Assembly (NCBI GenBank): GCA_963840435.1
Contig: CAWIYY010000005.1
Coordinates: 220,093 to 284,092 of the forward strand
DNA length: 64,000 nt
From: Bog-473 sp963840435
Lineage (GTDB): Bacteria > Actinomycetota > Acidimicrobiia > Acidimicrobiales > RAAP-2
Direction: 5' to 3'
The position numbers and the translations under genes were made by a program. Numbering within the stretch: the first letter of the stretch is position 1; each line of letters starts with the position of its first letter. Shown here piece by piece: positions 8,627-16,873 of this stretch. The notes below the pieces were generated by a model, which ran no database searches, was not told the DNA's origin, and was given only the letters and a program-made list of their open reading frames with translations.

Positions 8627-9130
8627 CTACGGCAAGGGGGACCCGGTCTCCAAAAGGGACTTCAGACTGGGAAAGACGGCGGGCCACCCCTGGGCGATGT
8701 TCGGAAGCACCACGCTCCTGGTGGCGAAGCCGTCATGGACGACGGTCAGCCGGGTGACGCCCTCAGGCGTCTCCTCGAGATCGAAGGCCACCCGGGAACG
8801 GGGCTCGGCCCGCCAGGCGGCGGCGGCCGTCGGGTCCAGCCCGACGGCGGCCGCCCACTCCGGCGTGAAGGTGTGCCAGGTGTAGGCGAGGCGCCCCGGG
8901 GGATCGGACTCGAGGATCACCATGTCGGCGTCCCCGACCACGAGGCCGATGTCGCCGTGGACGAGCTCCCAGCGCGAGCCCGCCTTCCAGTCGGACGGGA
9001 ACGTCTTGCCCCCGGCCTCCCGGTGCCGCCAGTAGCGCGCCGTGTCCCCGGGCTCGGTCAGCGCACGCCAGATCCGCTCGGGCGTCGCCGCGATGTAGAT
9101 GGTGTAGTCGAAGCTCGTTTCGTGTTGCAT
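8627..9130 (-). CDS. SRPBCC (AHSA1-like) domain protein
   Basis: A 167-residue START/Bet v1-like protein of the activator-of-Hsp90-ATPase homologue type. It has the N-terminal strand FDYTIYIAATPERIW, the internal TWHTFTPEWAAA motif and the C-terminal helix with QGWPAVFPSLKSLLE. The family binds hydrophobic ligands; function is unassigned. The start at 9130 is supported by a GAGGAA Shine-Dalgarno. It is clearly paralogous to the SRPBCC half of the next upstream gene (same WHTFTPEWAAA, QGWPAV and SLLETG blocks), pointing to a tandem duplication, and is probably co-transcribed with it. Confidence 0.88.
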   Translation of the reverse strand: MQHETSFDYTIYIAATPERIWRALTEPGDTARYWRHREAGGKTFPSDWKAGSRWELVHGDIGLVVGDADMVILESDPPGRLAYTWHTFTPEWAAAVGLDPTAAAAWRAEPRSRVAFDLEETPEGVTRLTVVHDGFATRSVVLPNIAQGWPAVFPSLKSLLETGSPLP

Positions 9131-9170
9131 CCGGGTCACTTCCTCTGTCCGTGGCCTCAGCGGGGGCCGA

Positions 9171-10016
9171 TCACCCGGGCATTGGGGCACCCGTCTCGAG
9201 CAGCGTCTTGAGGCTGGCCAACACGGCGGGCCAGCCCTGTGTGACCGCCTGGATCACGGCGCTGTGGGGGTCCGGGCTGTCGTGGACCACGGTCAACTTC
9301 GTCACGCCAGGGCTGAACTCCTCGATGTCGAAGGCGACCGTGGAGCGGGGCTCGGCCCGCCAGGCCGCAGCCTGCTGCTCGTCGATGCCGTGGGCCGCGG
9401 CCCACTCGGGCGTGAACGTGTGCCAGGTGTAGGACAGCCGGCGGAAGGGGTCCGACTCCAGCACGAGCTGCTCGGGGTGGCTGACCACCAGCCCCTGCTC
9501 CCCGTAAGCCACGTCGTAGGCCGACCCCTTCTTCCAGTCGGTCGCCATGGTGACGCCGCCCGACTTGGGGTGGCGCCAGTAGCGGGTGGTGAACGCCGGG
9601 TCGGTCAGTCCCTGCCAGACGCGCTCGGGCGTGGCCTCGATATACGTGCTGTAGACGAAGGTGCTGCCCTCGGTGCTGCGCTCGGTGGTCTCCATGGGTG
9701 TCGTGGCCTCCAGTGCCGTCTTGAGATCGGACAGGGCTGCGGCCCGGGTCCGGTCGTAGCTGTGCATCCAGCGGTCGGCGATGTCATTGATGGGGGCGGC
9801 GTTCAGGAAGTGCAACTTCTCCCTCCCCCTCCGCAGGCTCGTGACCAGCCCGGCCGCCTCGAGGACGGCCAGGTGCTTGGTCACCGATTGGCGGGTCATG
9901 TCCATGCCCGCGCACAGCTCGCTGAGGGTGAGGCCGTTGCGCTCGTTCAGCCGATCCAACAGGCGTCGCCTGCCGGGGTCGCCGAGAGCCCTGAAGACCG
10001 CATCCATGTCTGGCAT
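9171..10016 (-). CDS. ArsR regulator fused to an SRPBCC domain
   Basis: A 281-residue fusion. Residues 1-95 are an ArsR-type winged helix (MDAVFRALGDPGRRRLLDRL opening; recognition region MTRQSVTKHLAVLEAAGLV), and residues about 120-280 are an AHSA1-like SRPBCC domain. ArsR-SRPBCC pairs are common in actinobacteria as separate genes; here they are one chain, so ligand binding by the SRPBCC half could directly change DNA binding. No metal-binding cysteine motif is visible in the ArsR half, arguing against metal sensing. Two palindromes upstream are the probable operators, and the downstream gene is a free-standing SRPBCC paralogue. Confidence 0.9.
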   Translation of the reverse strand: MPDMDAVFRALGDPGRRRLLDRLNERNGLTLSELCAGMDMTRQSVTKHLAVLEAAGLVTSLRRGREKLHFLNAAPINDIADRWMHSYDRTRAAALSDLKTALEATTPMETTERSTEGSTFVYSTYIEATPERVWQGLTDPAFTTRYWRHPKSGGVTMATDWKKGSAYDVAYGEQGLVVSHPEQLVLESDPFRRLSYTWHTFTPEWAAAHGIDEQQAAAWRAEPRSTVAFDIEEFSPGVTKLTVVHDSPDPHSAVIQAVTQGWPAVLASLKTLLETGAPMPG

Positions 10017-10044
10017 CGCGTCTTTCGTGCTGGTGCTTTCCGGT

Positions 10045-10063
10045 CATGCAACCTTTTGGCTGC
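10045..10063 (-). promoter_or_regulatory. ArsR-type operator half-pair A
   Basis: GCAACC-TTTT-GGCTGC (10048-10063) is a 6-4-6 inverted repeat with one mismatch, preceded by CAT. It mirrors a second copy at 10077-10095: CATGCAACC here is the exact reverse complement of GGTTGCATG there. It lies about 30-45 nt upstream of the ArsR-SRPBCC start. Confidence 0.7.
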
Positions 10064-10076
10064 GTGTTCCAGTCAA

Positions 10077-10095
10077 GCAGCCAGACGGTTGCATG
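10077..10095 (-). promoter_or_regulatory. ArsR-type operator half-pair B
   Basis: GCAGCC-AGAC-GGTTGC (10077-10092) followed by ATG forms the second 6-4-6 palindrome. Its centre is 29 bp from the first, so two dimers could bind roughly on one DNA face. A TTGACA (minus strand, 10094-10099) overlaps its outer edge and could be a -35 element. Confidence 0.7.
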
Positions 10096-10167
10096 TCAAG
10101 GGGTGCGGGTCAGAATGGGCGCGGGCCACCGCGGAGGTGTGGAGGTTCGGAGTTGTCGTTGGGAGGG

Positions 10168-11133
10168 TCAGTGCGCGTGGGCGGGCACTTGCTCCACCCA
10201 GCCCGCTCCCGCCCTCCAGCGTCTCTGCCCGGCCCAGGCGCACCCGTTCCAAAACAGCTGCTCGTTCGCGTGCAGCGGGTTCGGATGCCACCCAACCTCT
10301 CGAGTTCCGACGGGTGGTGGGGGGTACGCGCTGACGGCGGTCATGGCGCCGAATGCAGGCGCTGCGCCGGTCGCCGGAGTGTGCTTCCGGCGTGGTCTGA
10401 ACCAGAGCGAGAGGACCCAGATGAGCAACCCGGCTGCGGCCAGCGCTCCGAAGATCTCGCCGGCGCGGTAGGCGGTCGAGGAGCTCCAGAACGTCGACGC
10501 AGCCGAGGTGCTCCCGGCGACCCGGGCGTCCTGACGCTGGGCCAAGGCGACGGCGTCGTTCACCGTGAGGTCATTCGACGGCGACTGCAGGTCGATGACG
10601 AAGGCATCGGATCCCTGAGCGAAGAGGACAAGGAATGCGGAACCCGAATCAAAGGTGACATGGGTGAACACGGAGGCGCCGGGGAGACTCCCAATGGCAT
10701 CCTCCTGGCTGCCGCCTTGGGTACGCGCACGGCTGCTCGCTGTGGCGACGTAGGCATCAGCGACACCCTGCTGCTGGAACTGGTACGCCTCGACGACGGC
10801 GAGATCACCGTTTGCCTGGCGAGACCAGCTCCTCAGGTAGCCGGAGATGACGCCTCGGTCGATGTTGTTCTGCATCGCGGTCGCCGTGGCCGGGTTCACG
10901 CCGAGGCGGTCGAGACCGGCCCCGGTCACCGGGCCATTGCCCGCTCCGGGCGGTGCGACGATCATGCCGGGAAACGCGTTCGACACCACCACCGAAGCCA
11001 GGCCTGCGTCCGCGGACGCTCCCGGTTCAGCCCAGAGCAGACCAGTTATCCCAGCCATCATTGCGAGCAGCACGAGGCTGCCCGCGCGCGTTTTGCGCGG
11101 AGAACTGCCACCAACACCACCGCCTTCGTCCAT
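10168..11133 (-). CDS. membrane-anchored protein with C-terminal DUF2510 domain
   Basis: A protein of about 321 residues. One hydrophobic segment near the N-terminus (SLVLLAMMAGITGLLW) looks like a signal anchor. An extracytoplasmic domain of about 170 residues follows, then a second transmembrane helix (IFGALAAAGLLIWVLSLWF), then a cytoplasmic tail ending in a DUF2510-like motif (GWHPNPLHANEQLFWNG, with W-rich end). DUF2510 is a short actinobacterial tryptophan-rich module of unknown role, usually at a terminus of membrane proteins. I chose the ATG at 11133; an in-frame upstream ATG at 11259 would add a basic, unlikely leader. Function unknown. Confidence 0.75.
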   Translation of the reverse strand: MDEGGGVGGSSPRKTRAGSLVLLAMMAGITGLLWAEPGASADAGLASVVVSNAFPGMIVAPPGAGNGPVTGAGLDRLGVNPATATAMQNNIDRGVISGYLRSWSRQANGDLAVVEAYQFQQQGVADAYVATASSRARTQGGSQEDAIGSLPGASVFTHVTFDSGSAFLVLFAQGSDAFVIDLQSPSNDLTVNDAVALAQRQDARVAGSTSAASTFWSSSTAYRAGEIFGALAAAGLLIWVLSLWFRPRRKHTPATGAAPAFGAMTAVSAYPPPPVGTREVGWHPNPLHANEQLFWNGCAWAGQRRWRAGAGWVEQVPAHAH

Positions 11134-11312
11134 CAAGCGGACATCGCCAAGAGTGAAAACGTTACGGCAGCGACGCGAATTTCTAAAGGCATTTCTTGCC
11201 TCACGACACTCATTTGTTCGCACGTTGCGAGCATTGCGGATCGGCGCGTCTTCACGCACAACGAACGCACACTGGCACGCGCCGAGCGGCGTCGTCTCGG
11301 TGCAGATCGTGG

Positions 11313-11798
11313 TTAGAGCGCTCCCAGGACTTCGTCGGCCGAACTCACGGTGAGCCCCGGTCCGGGCTCCACGGCCAGCCAGGTGATCACGCCGTCCTCG
11401 ATGATGGCGGCATAGCGCTGCGAGCGCAGGGCGCCGAGCCCGAAGCCGCTCCCGTCCATGGCGAGGCCCATCGCCTCGGTGAACTCACCGTTCCCATCCG
11501 CCAGCATCACGACCGAGCTTCCGACGTTCTGATCCTCGCCCCAGGCCCCCATGACGAAGGGATCGTTCACCGAGACGCAGACGATGCTGTCCGCGCCCTT
11601 GGCCTTGAGGTCCTCGGCCCGCATCACGAATCCCGGCAGGTGGTGGTCCGAGCAGGTGGGGGTGAACGCACCCGGCACGGCGAAGAGCACGACCTTGCCG
11701 TGGCCGAGCACCTCAGCGGAGGTGGTCGCCTCCGGGCCTTTCTCGCTGAACGTGTACACCTTCACGTCAGGCACCTTGTCGCCGACTGCGATCGTCAT
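11313..11798 (-). CDS. peroxiredoxin (Prx5-like)
   Basis: A 161-residue thioredoxin-fold peroxidase. The peroxidatic site is in VPGAFTPTCSDHHLPGF, with the Cys at about residue 50, matching the PxxxTxxC motif of Prx5/AhpE-type enzymes. It would reduce H2O2 or alkyl hydroperoxides using a thiol partner, plausibly mycothiol or thioredoxin in this lineage. The start is well fixed by GGAGGAG upstream of the ATG at 11798. It is a single gene lying between the DUF2510 membrane protein and a divergent solute-binding protein. Confidence 0.92.
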   Translation of the reverse strand: MTIAVGDKVPDVKVYTFSEKGPEATTSAEVLGHGKVVLFAVPGAFTPTCSDHHLPGFVMRAEDLKAKGADSIVCVSVNDPFVMGAWGEDQNVGSSVVMLADGNGEFTEAMGLAMDGSGFGLGALRSQRYAAIIEDGVITWLAVEPGPGLTVSSADEVLGAL

Positions 11799-11972
11799 GT
11801 GGTCTCCTCCGGGGGGTCGCGCCGCCAGGCGTGGCCCGGGGCGGCGGGCCCAGGTTGGCACATGGCCACTGCCGCCCCAAAACGGTCACCGAGTTGTAAC
11901 CTGCGGCCGTCGCCTGAAGCGACACCGAAAGTCGAAGCGATTCTTTGAAGATCGAAACCTTGGGGGGTTGCG

Positions 11973-13619
11973 ATGTCGCAGTCATTTCATCGGCGGTCGT
12001 TCCTGGCAGGCGGGTTGGCGCTCGGGGCGGGAGCGGCTCTGGCCGGCGCCCTCGGGGACGCCGGTGTGGCCGGCGCGTCCCAGACAAACGGACCGGGTCG
12101 TAATGGCATCAGCACGGCCAAGCCGAAGCGGGGCGGTTCGCTGGTCATGGGGATCGACACCGAGGAGAGCGGGTTCGACCCCTCCACGGCCCGCTGGGAC
12201 GAGGGTGGCTTCCTCTACGGACGCACCGTGTTCGACCCCCTCGCCATCGTCACCGCGACGGGAGCGGTACAGCCCTATCTGGCCGAGTCGATCACCTCGA
12301 ACGCGGACTTCACGTCCTTCACCATCACGCTCCGGCCCAACATCGTCTTCCACGACGGCACGCCGCTCGACGGGAAGGCGCTGTACACCAACATCGAGAA
12401 GCAGGCCACCTCGGTCCTGACCGGGCCTGCCTTCGCCACCAACATCAGTGGCGCCACGGTGAGCGGACCCATGGCGGTCACCATCACGATGAAGAACCCC
12501 TGGGAGCCGTTCCCCTACTACCTGGCCCAGGCCCAGACCGGGTACATCGCGGCCCCGTCGATGCTCAACTCGCCGAACGGAACGTCGAATCCGGTCGGGA
12601 CCGGTCCCTTCATCTTTCAAAACTGGACGCCCAACAGCCACATGACGTCCACCCGGAACCCGAAGTACTGGCGTTCGGGTTATCCCTACCTGAACACGAT
12701 CACCTACAAGCCGATCATCAACGCCGATTCCCGGGCGGACGCGCTCCAGACAGGTGAGATCGACATGATGCACTCGAACTCGCCCGACAACCTGCTGGAG
12801 TTTCGAGGGAACAAGAAGTGGTCCTACTACGACAACAGCGGCCAGGTGGTCGGCCAGCCCACCGTGCAATGCGTGCAGTTGAACACGGCCGCCGCGCCCT
12901 TCAACAACGCCACCCTGCGCAAGGCCATGGCGATGTGCATCAACCAGACCCAGTACGCGAAGGTGATCGACAAGGGCATCGACCAGCCGGTCAACGGCCT
13001 CTTCATCAAGGGCAGCCCGTACTACACGAAGACCTCCTACCCGACCTACAACCCGTCGGGTGCGGCCAACCTGGTCAAGCAAGTCCAGCAGCAAACGGGC
13101 AAGTCAGTCTCCTTCACCCTCAACTCGACCAGCGATCCGGAGACGCTTGCGGCGGCACAGTTCCTGCAGCAGGCCTTCCAGACGGCGGGGATGAAGGTGA
13201 ACATCAACATCCTGGCTCAGGCGACGATCATCAACGACGCTCTGGCCGGCACCTACCAGGCCACGCTGTGGCGCCAGTTCGGAGCGGTGGACCCGGACCT
13301 CAACTATGTGTGGTGGACGCCCCAGTTGGCCACGGGCTCTCTCGCGCTCAACATGGCCCGCAACGTGGACCAGCGGATCCAAACCGCGCTCATGACCGGG
13401 CGCTCGACGAGCAACAAGGCGGACCGGATCAAGGCGTATCAGCAGATCAACCAGTACCTGGCCGAGGACATCCCCTACCTCTGGCTGGCCCGGGACACCT
13501 GGGCCGTGGTGGCCAACCCGAACGTGCAGAACTTCGCCAACCCGACCACGGTGCAGGGCACGAAGTCCATTGCCTTCGACGAGGGCGTCCTCTGGCCGAC
13601 GCAGATCTGGAAGTCCTGA
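11973..13619 (+). CDS. ABC transporter substrate-binding protein, family 5 (peptide/nickel type), Tat-exported
   Basis: A 548-residue SBP_bac_5-type protein. The N-terminus carries a twin-arginine signal (RRSFLAGG at about residues 7-14, then an Ala/Gly-rich hydrophobic stretch), so it is exported folded. Family features include KPKRGGSLVMGIDTE at the mature start, FTITLRPNIVFHDGTPL, and the GTGPFIF region near residue 210. These proteins deliver oligopeptides or similar ligands to a membrane permease. No permease or ATPase gene is adjacent, so its partner must be elsewhere or it acts as a receptor. Confidence 0.9.
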   Translation: MSQSFHRRSFLAGGLALGAGAALAGALGDAGVAGASQTNGPGRNGISTAKPKRGGSLVMGIDTEESGFDPSTARWDEGGFLYGRTVFDPLAIVTATGAVQPYLAESITSNADFTSFTITLRPNIVFHDGTPLDGKALYTNIEKQATSVLTGPAFATNISGATVSGPMAVTITMKNPWEPFPYYLAQAQTGYIAAPSMLNSPNGTSNPVGTGPFIFQNWTPNSHMTSTRNPKYWRSGYPYLNTITYKPIINADSRADALQTGEIDMMHSNSPDNLLEFRGNKKWSYYDNSGQVVGQPTVQCVQLNTAAAPFNNATLRKAMAMCINQTQYAKVIDKGIDQPVNGLFIKGSPYYTKTSYPTYNPSGAANLVKQVQQQTGKSVSFTLNSTSDPETLAAAQFLQQAFQTAGMKVNINILAQATIINDALAGTYQATLWRQFGAVDPDLNYVWWTPQLATGSLALNMARNVDQRIQTALMTGRSTSNKADRIKAYQQINQYLAEDIPYLWLARDTWAVVANPNVQNFANPTTVQGTKSIAFDEGVLWPTQIWKS

Positions 13620-13636
13620 GGCGGGCGCGGCCCGCC
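13620..13636. terminator. bidirectional terminator-like hairpin
   Basis: A perfect 7-bp stem GGCGGGC / GCCCGCC with a 3-nt loop starts immediately after the stop codon of the solute-binding protein gene and sits just before the convergent ABC-F gene end. There is no T-tract, which is usual in high-GC actinobacteria. Confidence 0.55.
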
Positions 13637-13647
13637 CAGGTTGCGGA

Positions 13648-15246
13648 TCAGCGCATCTCGACGTCGTCGAGGTATTCCTCGCGCCAGTGGGTGTAGCGCT
13701 CTTCGGGGAGGCGGAGGCAGAACGTCGGGTTCAGCGCCTCCACGAATGCTCGTTCGTGGCTGACGGCGACGATGGTGCCCGGCCAGTTGCCCAGCATCCG
13801 CCCCACGGCGGTGATGGACGACGGGTCGAGGTTGTTGGTCGGCTCGTCGAGCAAGAGCAGGTTGGCCTCCCCCGCCGAAAGCATGGCCAGGCCCAACTTG
13901 GCCCGCTCCCCGCCAGACAGCGTGGACGGCAACTGGTCCGCCGCCTTCGAAGGCAACCCGAATGAGCCGAGCAGGGCGCGGCGCTCCGTCTCCAGCTTGA
14001 GCACCGCATCGCTCACGTTGTCCAGGGTCCGGAGCGTCGGGTCGATCTGCTCGTGCTCCTGGGCGAAGTAGCCCACGACCACGTTGGCCCCAAGGTCGAC
14101 CACTCCGTTCGTGGGTTCCTGCACGCCGGCCAGGCAGCGCAGCAAGGAGGACTTCCCGGCACCGTTGCGCCCGATGATCACGATGTGGTCGCCCCGGCCA
14201 GCGTGGAACGTCACGTCGGTCAGCACTTCGTTGCTGCCGTAGCGCACGCCGAGCTTGGCCACCTCGAGCGGGATGGCACCCGAGCGCGACGGCGTCGGCA
14301 GCTTGAACGAGCTCGCCCGCTCGCGCTTTTCTACGTGAGTCCGGGTGGACTCGATGCGCTCGACCCGCCGGTCCAGCGCCTTGGCCTTGCGGGCCCGCTT
14401 CTCGGTGCTGGCCCGCATGGAGTCGGCCAGTTGGCTGAGGCGGACGATCTCGCGCTTTTCGAGTTCGGACGCCCGCTCGCGCTGCGACTGATCGGCCTCA
14501 TGTAGCACCTGGAACTTCGTGTAGTTGCCCTTCCATTCGGTCAGGTGCTGGTTCGCGATGTGCAGCACCTTGGTGATGGCGTGATCGAGCAGGTTGAGGT
14601 CGTGGCTGACGACCAAGAGCGCGCCGGGGAATCGGGCCAACTCGTCGAGGAGCCAGCGCTTGGCCGAGCGGTCGAGATGGTTGGTCGGCTCGTCGAGGAT
14701 GAGCAGCTCGGGCTCCTGGAAGAGCACGCGCATCAGGTCCACCCGCCGGCGCTGGCCACCCGAGAGCGACTCGATGTCCTCGAGGAGGAGCTCCTGGCGC
14801 AGGCCGAGCCCGTCGGCCAGCCGGGCCATGACCGACTCGGCCTCATACCCCCCGTTCTGCTGGAACTGCTCCTGGAGGTCAGTGAACAGCTCGATGTTCT
14901 CCGCCGAGGCATCATCGGCCATGCGCCGGCGGGCATCGCCCAGCGCATCGTCGAGGACGTCGAGCCCGCGGGCGGAGAGGATGTGCGAGAACCCCGTGGG
15001 CTCGAGCCCCAGGCCACCGGGCACCGGCGCCTGGGGCAGATAGCCGAACGAGCCGAGCAGCCGGACATTGCCCTGGTGGCGCAGCTGGAGCGAGGTCTCC
15101 CCCACCAGCACGGAAATGAAGGACGACTTGCCAGTCCCGTTGCGCCCGACCAGGCCCACCTTTTCCCCTGCGCCCACGACGAAGGACGCATCTGAGAGAA
15201 GGGTGCGGTCGCCGATTTCGATGGTGAGTCCCGATCCGACGATCAC
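13648..15246 (-). CDS. ABC-F family ATP-binding protein
   Basis: A protein of about 532 residues with two ABC domains and no transmembrane part. Walker A motifs are GRNGTGKSS (near residue 35) and GRNGAGKSS (near residue 360); signatures are LSGGQRRR and LSGGERAK; Walker B are LLILDEPTNHLD and LLLLDEPTNNLD. A charged, coiled linker lies between (ERASELEKREIVRLSQLADS region). ABC-F proteins act on ribosomes, either as translation factors or antibiotic-resistance factors. I chose GTG 15246 because a TACAAT box lies 5 nt before it. It shares a 46-nt divergent promoter region with an MFS exporter, which hints at drug resistance, but this is inference. Confidence 0.92.
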   Translation of the reverse strand: MIVGSGLTIEIGDRTLLSDASFVVGAGEKVGLVGRNGTGKSSFISVLVGETSLQLRHQGNVRLLGSFGYLPQAPVPGGLGLEPTGFSHILSARGLDVLDDALGDARRRMADDASAENIELFTDLQEQFQQNGGYEAESVMARLADGLGLRQELLLEDIESLSGGQRRRVDLMRVLFQEPELLILDEPTNHLDRSAKRWLLDELARFPGALLVVSHDLNLLDHAITKVLHIANQHLTEWKGNYTKFQVLHEADQSQRERASELEKREIVRLSQLADSMRASTEKRARKAKALDRRVERIESTRTHVEKRERASSFKLPTPSRSGAIPLEVAKLGVRYGSNEVLTDVTFHAGRGDHIVIIGRNGAGKSSLLRCLAGVQEPTNGVVDLGANVVVGYFAQEHEQIDPTLRTLDNVSDAVLKLETERRALLGSFGLPSKAADQLPSTLSGGERAKLGLAMLSAGEANLLLLDEPTNNLDPSSITAVGRMLGNWPGTIVAVSHERAFVEALNPTFCLRLPEERYTHWREEYLDDVEMR

Positions 15247-15251
15247 GACAC

Positions 15252-15257
15252 ATTGTA
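15252..15257 (-). promoter_or_regulatory. leaderless -10 (TACAAT) of the ABC-F gene
   Basis: TACAAT on the minus strand, 5 nt before GTG 15246. It supports the GTG start and a leaderless mRNA. Confidence 0.6.
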
Positions 15258-15280
15258 CGAGGGAGAGGGGTTCCCCTAGG

Positions 15281-15286
15281 TACACT
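15281..15286 (+). promoter_or_regulatory. leaderless -10 (TACACT) of the MFS gene
   Basis: TACACT followed by 6 nt and the ATG at 15293. It is divergent from and only about 24 nt away from the ABC-F -10 box, so the two genes could be co-controlled. Confidence 0.6.
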
Positions 15287-15292
15287 CCGCAA

Positions 15293-16873
15293 ATGCCGAA
15301 CCTCGACCGCAAATGGTGGACTCTGATCGCCGTCTGTACCGCGGTCTTCATGCTCCTGCTGGACATCACGGTCGTGAACGTGGCGCTGCCGGACATCCAG
15401 CGGTCGCTCAACTCGAGCTTCTCGGATCTGCAGTGGGTGGTGGACGCCTACTCTCTGACGCTGGCCGCCTTCCTCCTCACGGCCGGAGTGATCGGCGACA
15501 TCTACGGCCGCCGGACGATCTTCGCAGTGGGCCTCGGGGTCTTCTCCCTGGCCTCCCTCGTGTGCGGCCTCTCGACCTCACCGCTGATGCTGAACCTGGC
15601 CCGTGCCGTCCAGGGCGTGGGCGGCGCGATCATGTTCGCCACCTCGCTGGCCCTGATCGCCAGCGCCTTCGTGGGCAAGGACCGCGGGACGGCCTTCGGG
15701 ATCTACGGCGCGGTGATCGGCGGTGCGGTGGCGATCGGCCCGCTGATCGGCGGTGCCATCACGAGCAGCATCGGATGGCGGTGGATCTTCTTCGTGAACG
15801 TTCCCATCGGCGTGCTGGCCATCTTCATCACGCTGGTCAAGGTGGCCGAGTCGCGCGACGAGGGGCACCGCCGCATCGACTGGGTCGGCTTCATCACGTT
15901 CTCGGGCAGCCTCTTCCTGCTCGTCTTCGCACTGGTGCGCGGAAACGACCTCGGCTGGGGCAGCGTGACCATCGTGGTCCTCCTGGTGGTCGCCGCCATC
16001 TTGATGGTGAGCTTCGTGATCAACGAGGCACGGACGGCCGAGCCCATGCTCGACCTTGGTCTGTTCAGCATCCGGGCGTTCAACGGGGTGTCGATCGTTG
16101 CCTTCTGCCTGGCCGCGTCCATCTTCTCGATGTTCCTCTACCTGACCCTCTACATCCAGGACGGCCTCGGTTACGGTCCGTTCGCCGCGGGCCTCCGCTT
16201 CCTCCCCCTCACCCTGCTGTCGTTCATCGTGGCCCCCTTCGCCGGACGGCTCACCGTCCGCCTCCAGTCTCGCTACCTCCTCGGTGCGGGCATGATCATC
16301 ATCACCGCCGGCTTGCTCCTGATGGGGCGGACAACCCCCACGTCGTCCTGGCTCGTGTTGCTGCCCGGCTTCATCCTCTGCGGCATCGGCATCGGGGCGG
16401 TCAACCCCGTCCTGGCCTCCGGTGCGATCTCGGTCGTGCAGCCCCAGCGGAGCGGCATGGCCTCGGGGGCCAACAACACCTTCCGCCAGGTCGGCATCGC
16501 CACCGGGATCGCCGTCCTCGGCGCCATCTTCCAGACCCAGATCATCGCCCACACGACGGCCGTGCTGGTCAGGTCCTCACTCGGAACGACGGTGCTGCAC
16601 CGGGGCGGCACCCAGCTCAGCGCAGCCTTGACGGCCGGTGAGGTGCGCCAGGCCGCGCAGAACATCCCGGCCGGCGCTGGCCGCTCCACCCTGCTCCACG
16701 CCTACCAGATCGGGTTCTCCACCACGCTCAACCATCTGATGATCATCGGTGCCGTGGTGGCGTTCGTCGGGGCGGTGGGCGGGTTCGTGCTGGTCCGTCA
16801 GAGTGACTTCATTGTGCCGACCGGCGCGCCGGAGTCCCGCGAGCATGCGGCGGCAGCGGCCGGCGGTGCTTGA
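15293..16873 (+). CDS. DHA2-type MFS drug exporter (EmrB/QacA-like)
   Basis: A 526-residue major facilitator, expected 14 transmembrane helices. The first helix LLLDITVVNVALPDIQ carries the D-x-T-V-x-N-V-A-L-P signature of DHA2 transporters. Motif A is GVIGDIYGRRTIF and motif C-like GIYGAVIGGAVAIGPLIGG follows. Such proteins export drugs and toxic organics by proton antiport. It is divergent from an ABC-F gene, and its 3' end overlaps the start of a GNAT gene by about 29 nt. No regulator gene is next to it. Confidence 0.93.
   Translation: MPNLDRKWWTLIAVCTAVFMLLLDITVVNVALPDIQRSLNSSFSDLQWVVDAYSLTLAAFLLTAGVIGDIYGRRTIFAVGLGVFSLASLVCGLSTSPLMLNLARAVQGVGGAIMFATSLALIASAFVGKDRGTAFGIYGAVIGGAVAIGPLIGGAITSSIGWRWIFFVNVPIGVLAIFITLVKVAESRDEGHRRIDWVGFITFSGSLFLLVFALVRGNDLGWGSVTIVVLLVVAAILMVSFVINEARTAEPMLDLGLFSIRAFNGVSIVAFCLAASIFSMFLYLTLYIQDGLGYGPFAAGLRFLPLTLLSFIVAPFAGRLTVRLQSRYLLGAGMIIITAGLLLMGRTTPTSSWLVLLPGFILCGIGIGAVNPVLASGAISVVQPQRSGMASGANNTFRQVGIATGIAVLGAIFQTQIIAHTTAVLVRSSLGTTVLHRGGTQLSAALTAGEVRQAAQNIPAGAGRSTLLHAYQIGFSTTLNHLMIIGAVVAFVGAVGGFVLVRQSDFIVPTGAPESREHAAAAAGGA

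Noticed and set aside
11134..11312. A tRNA or small RNA gene in the lower-GC gap between the DUF2510 and peroxiredoxin genes
   Set aside because: No cloverleaf could be drawn by eye; only short hairpins such as GGCA-TTTCT-TGCC are present, so I treat it as promoter/leader sequence.
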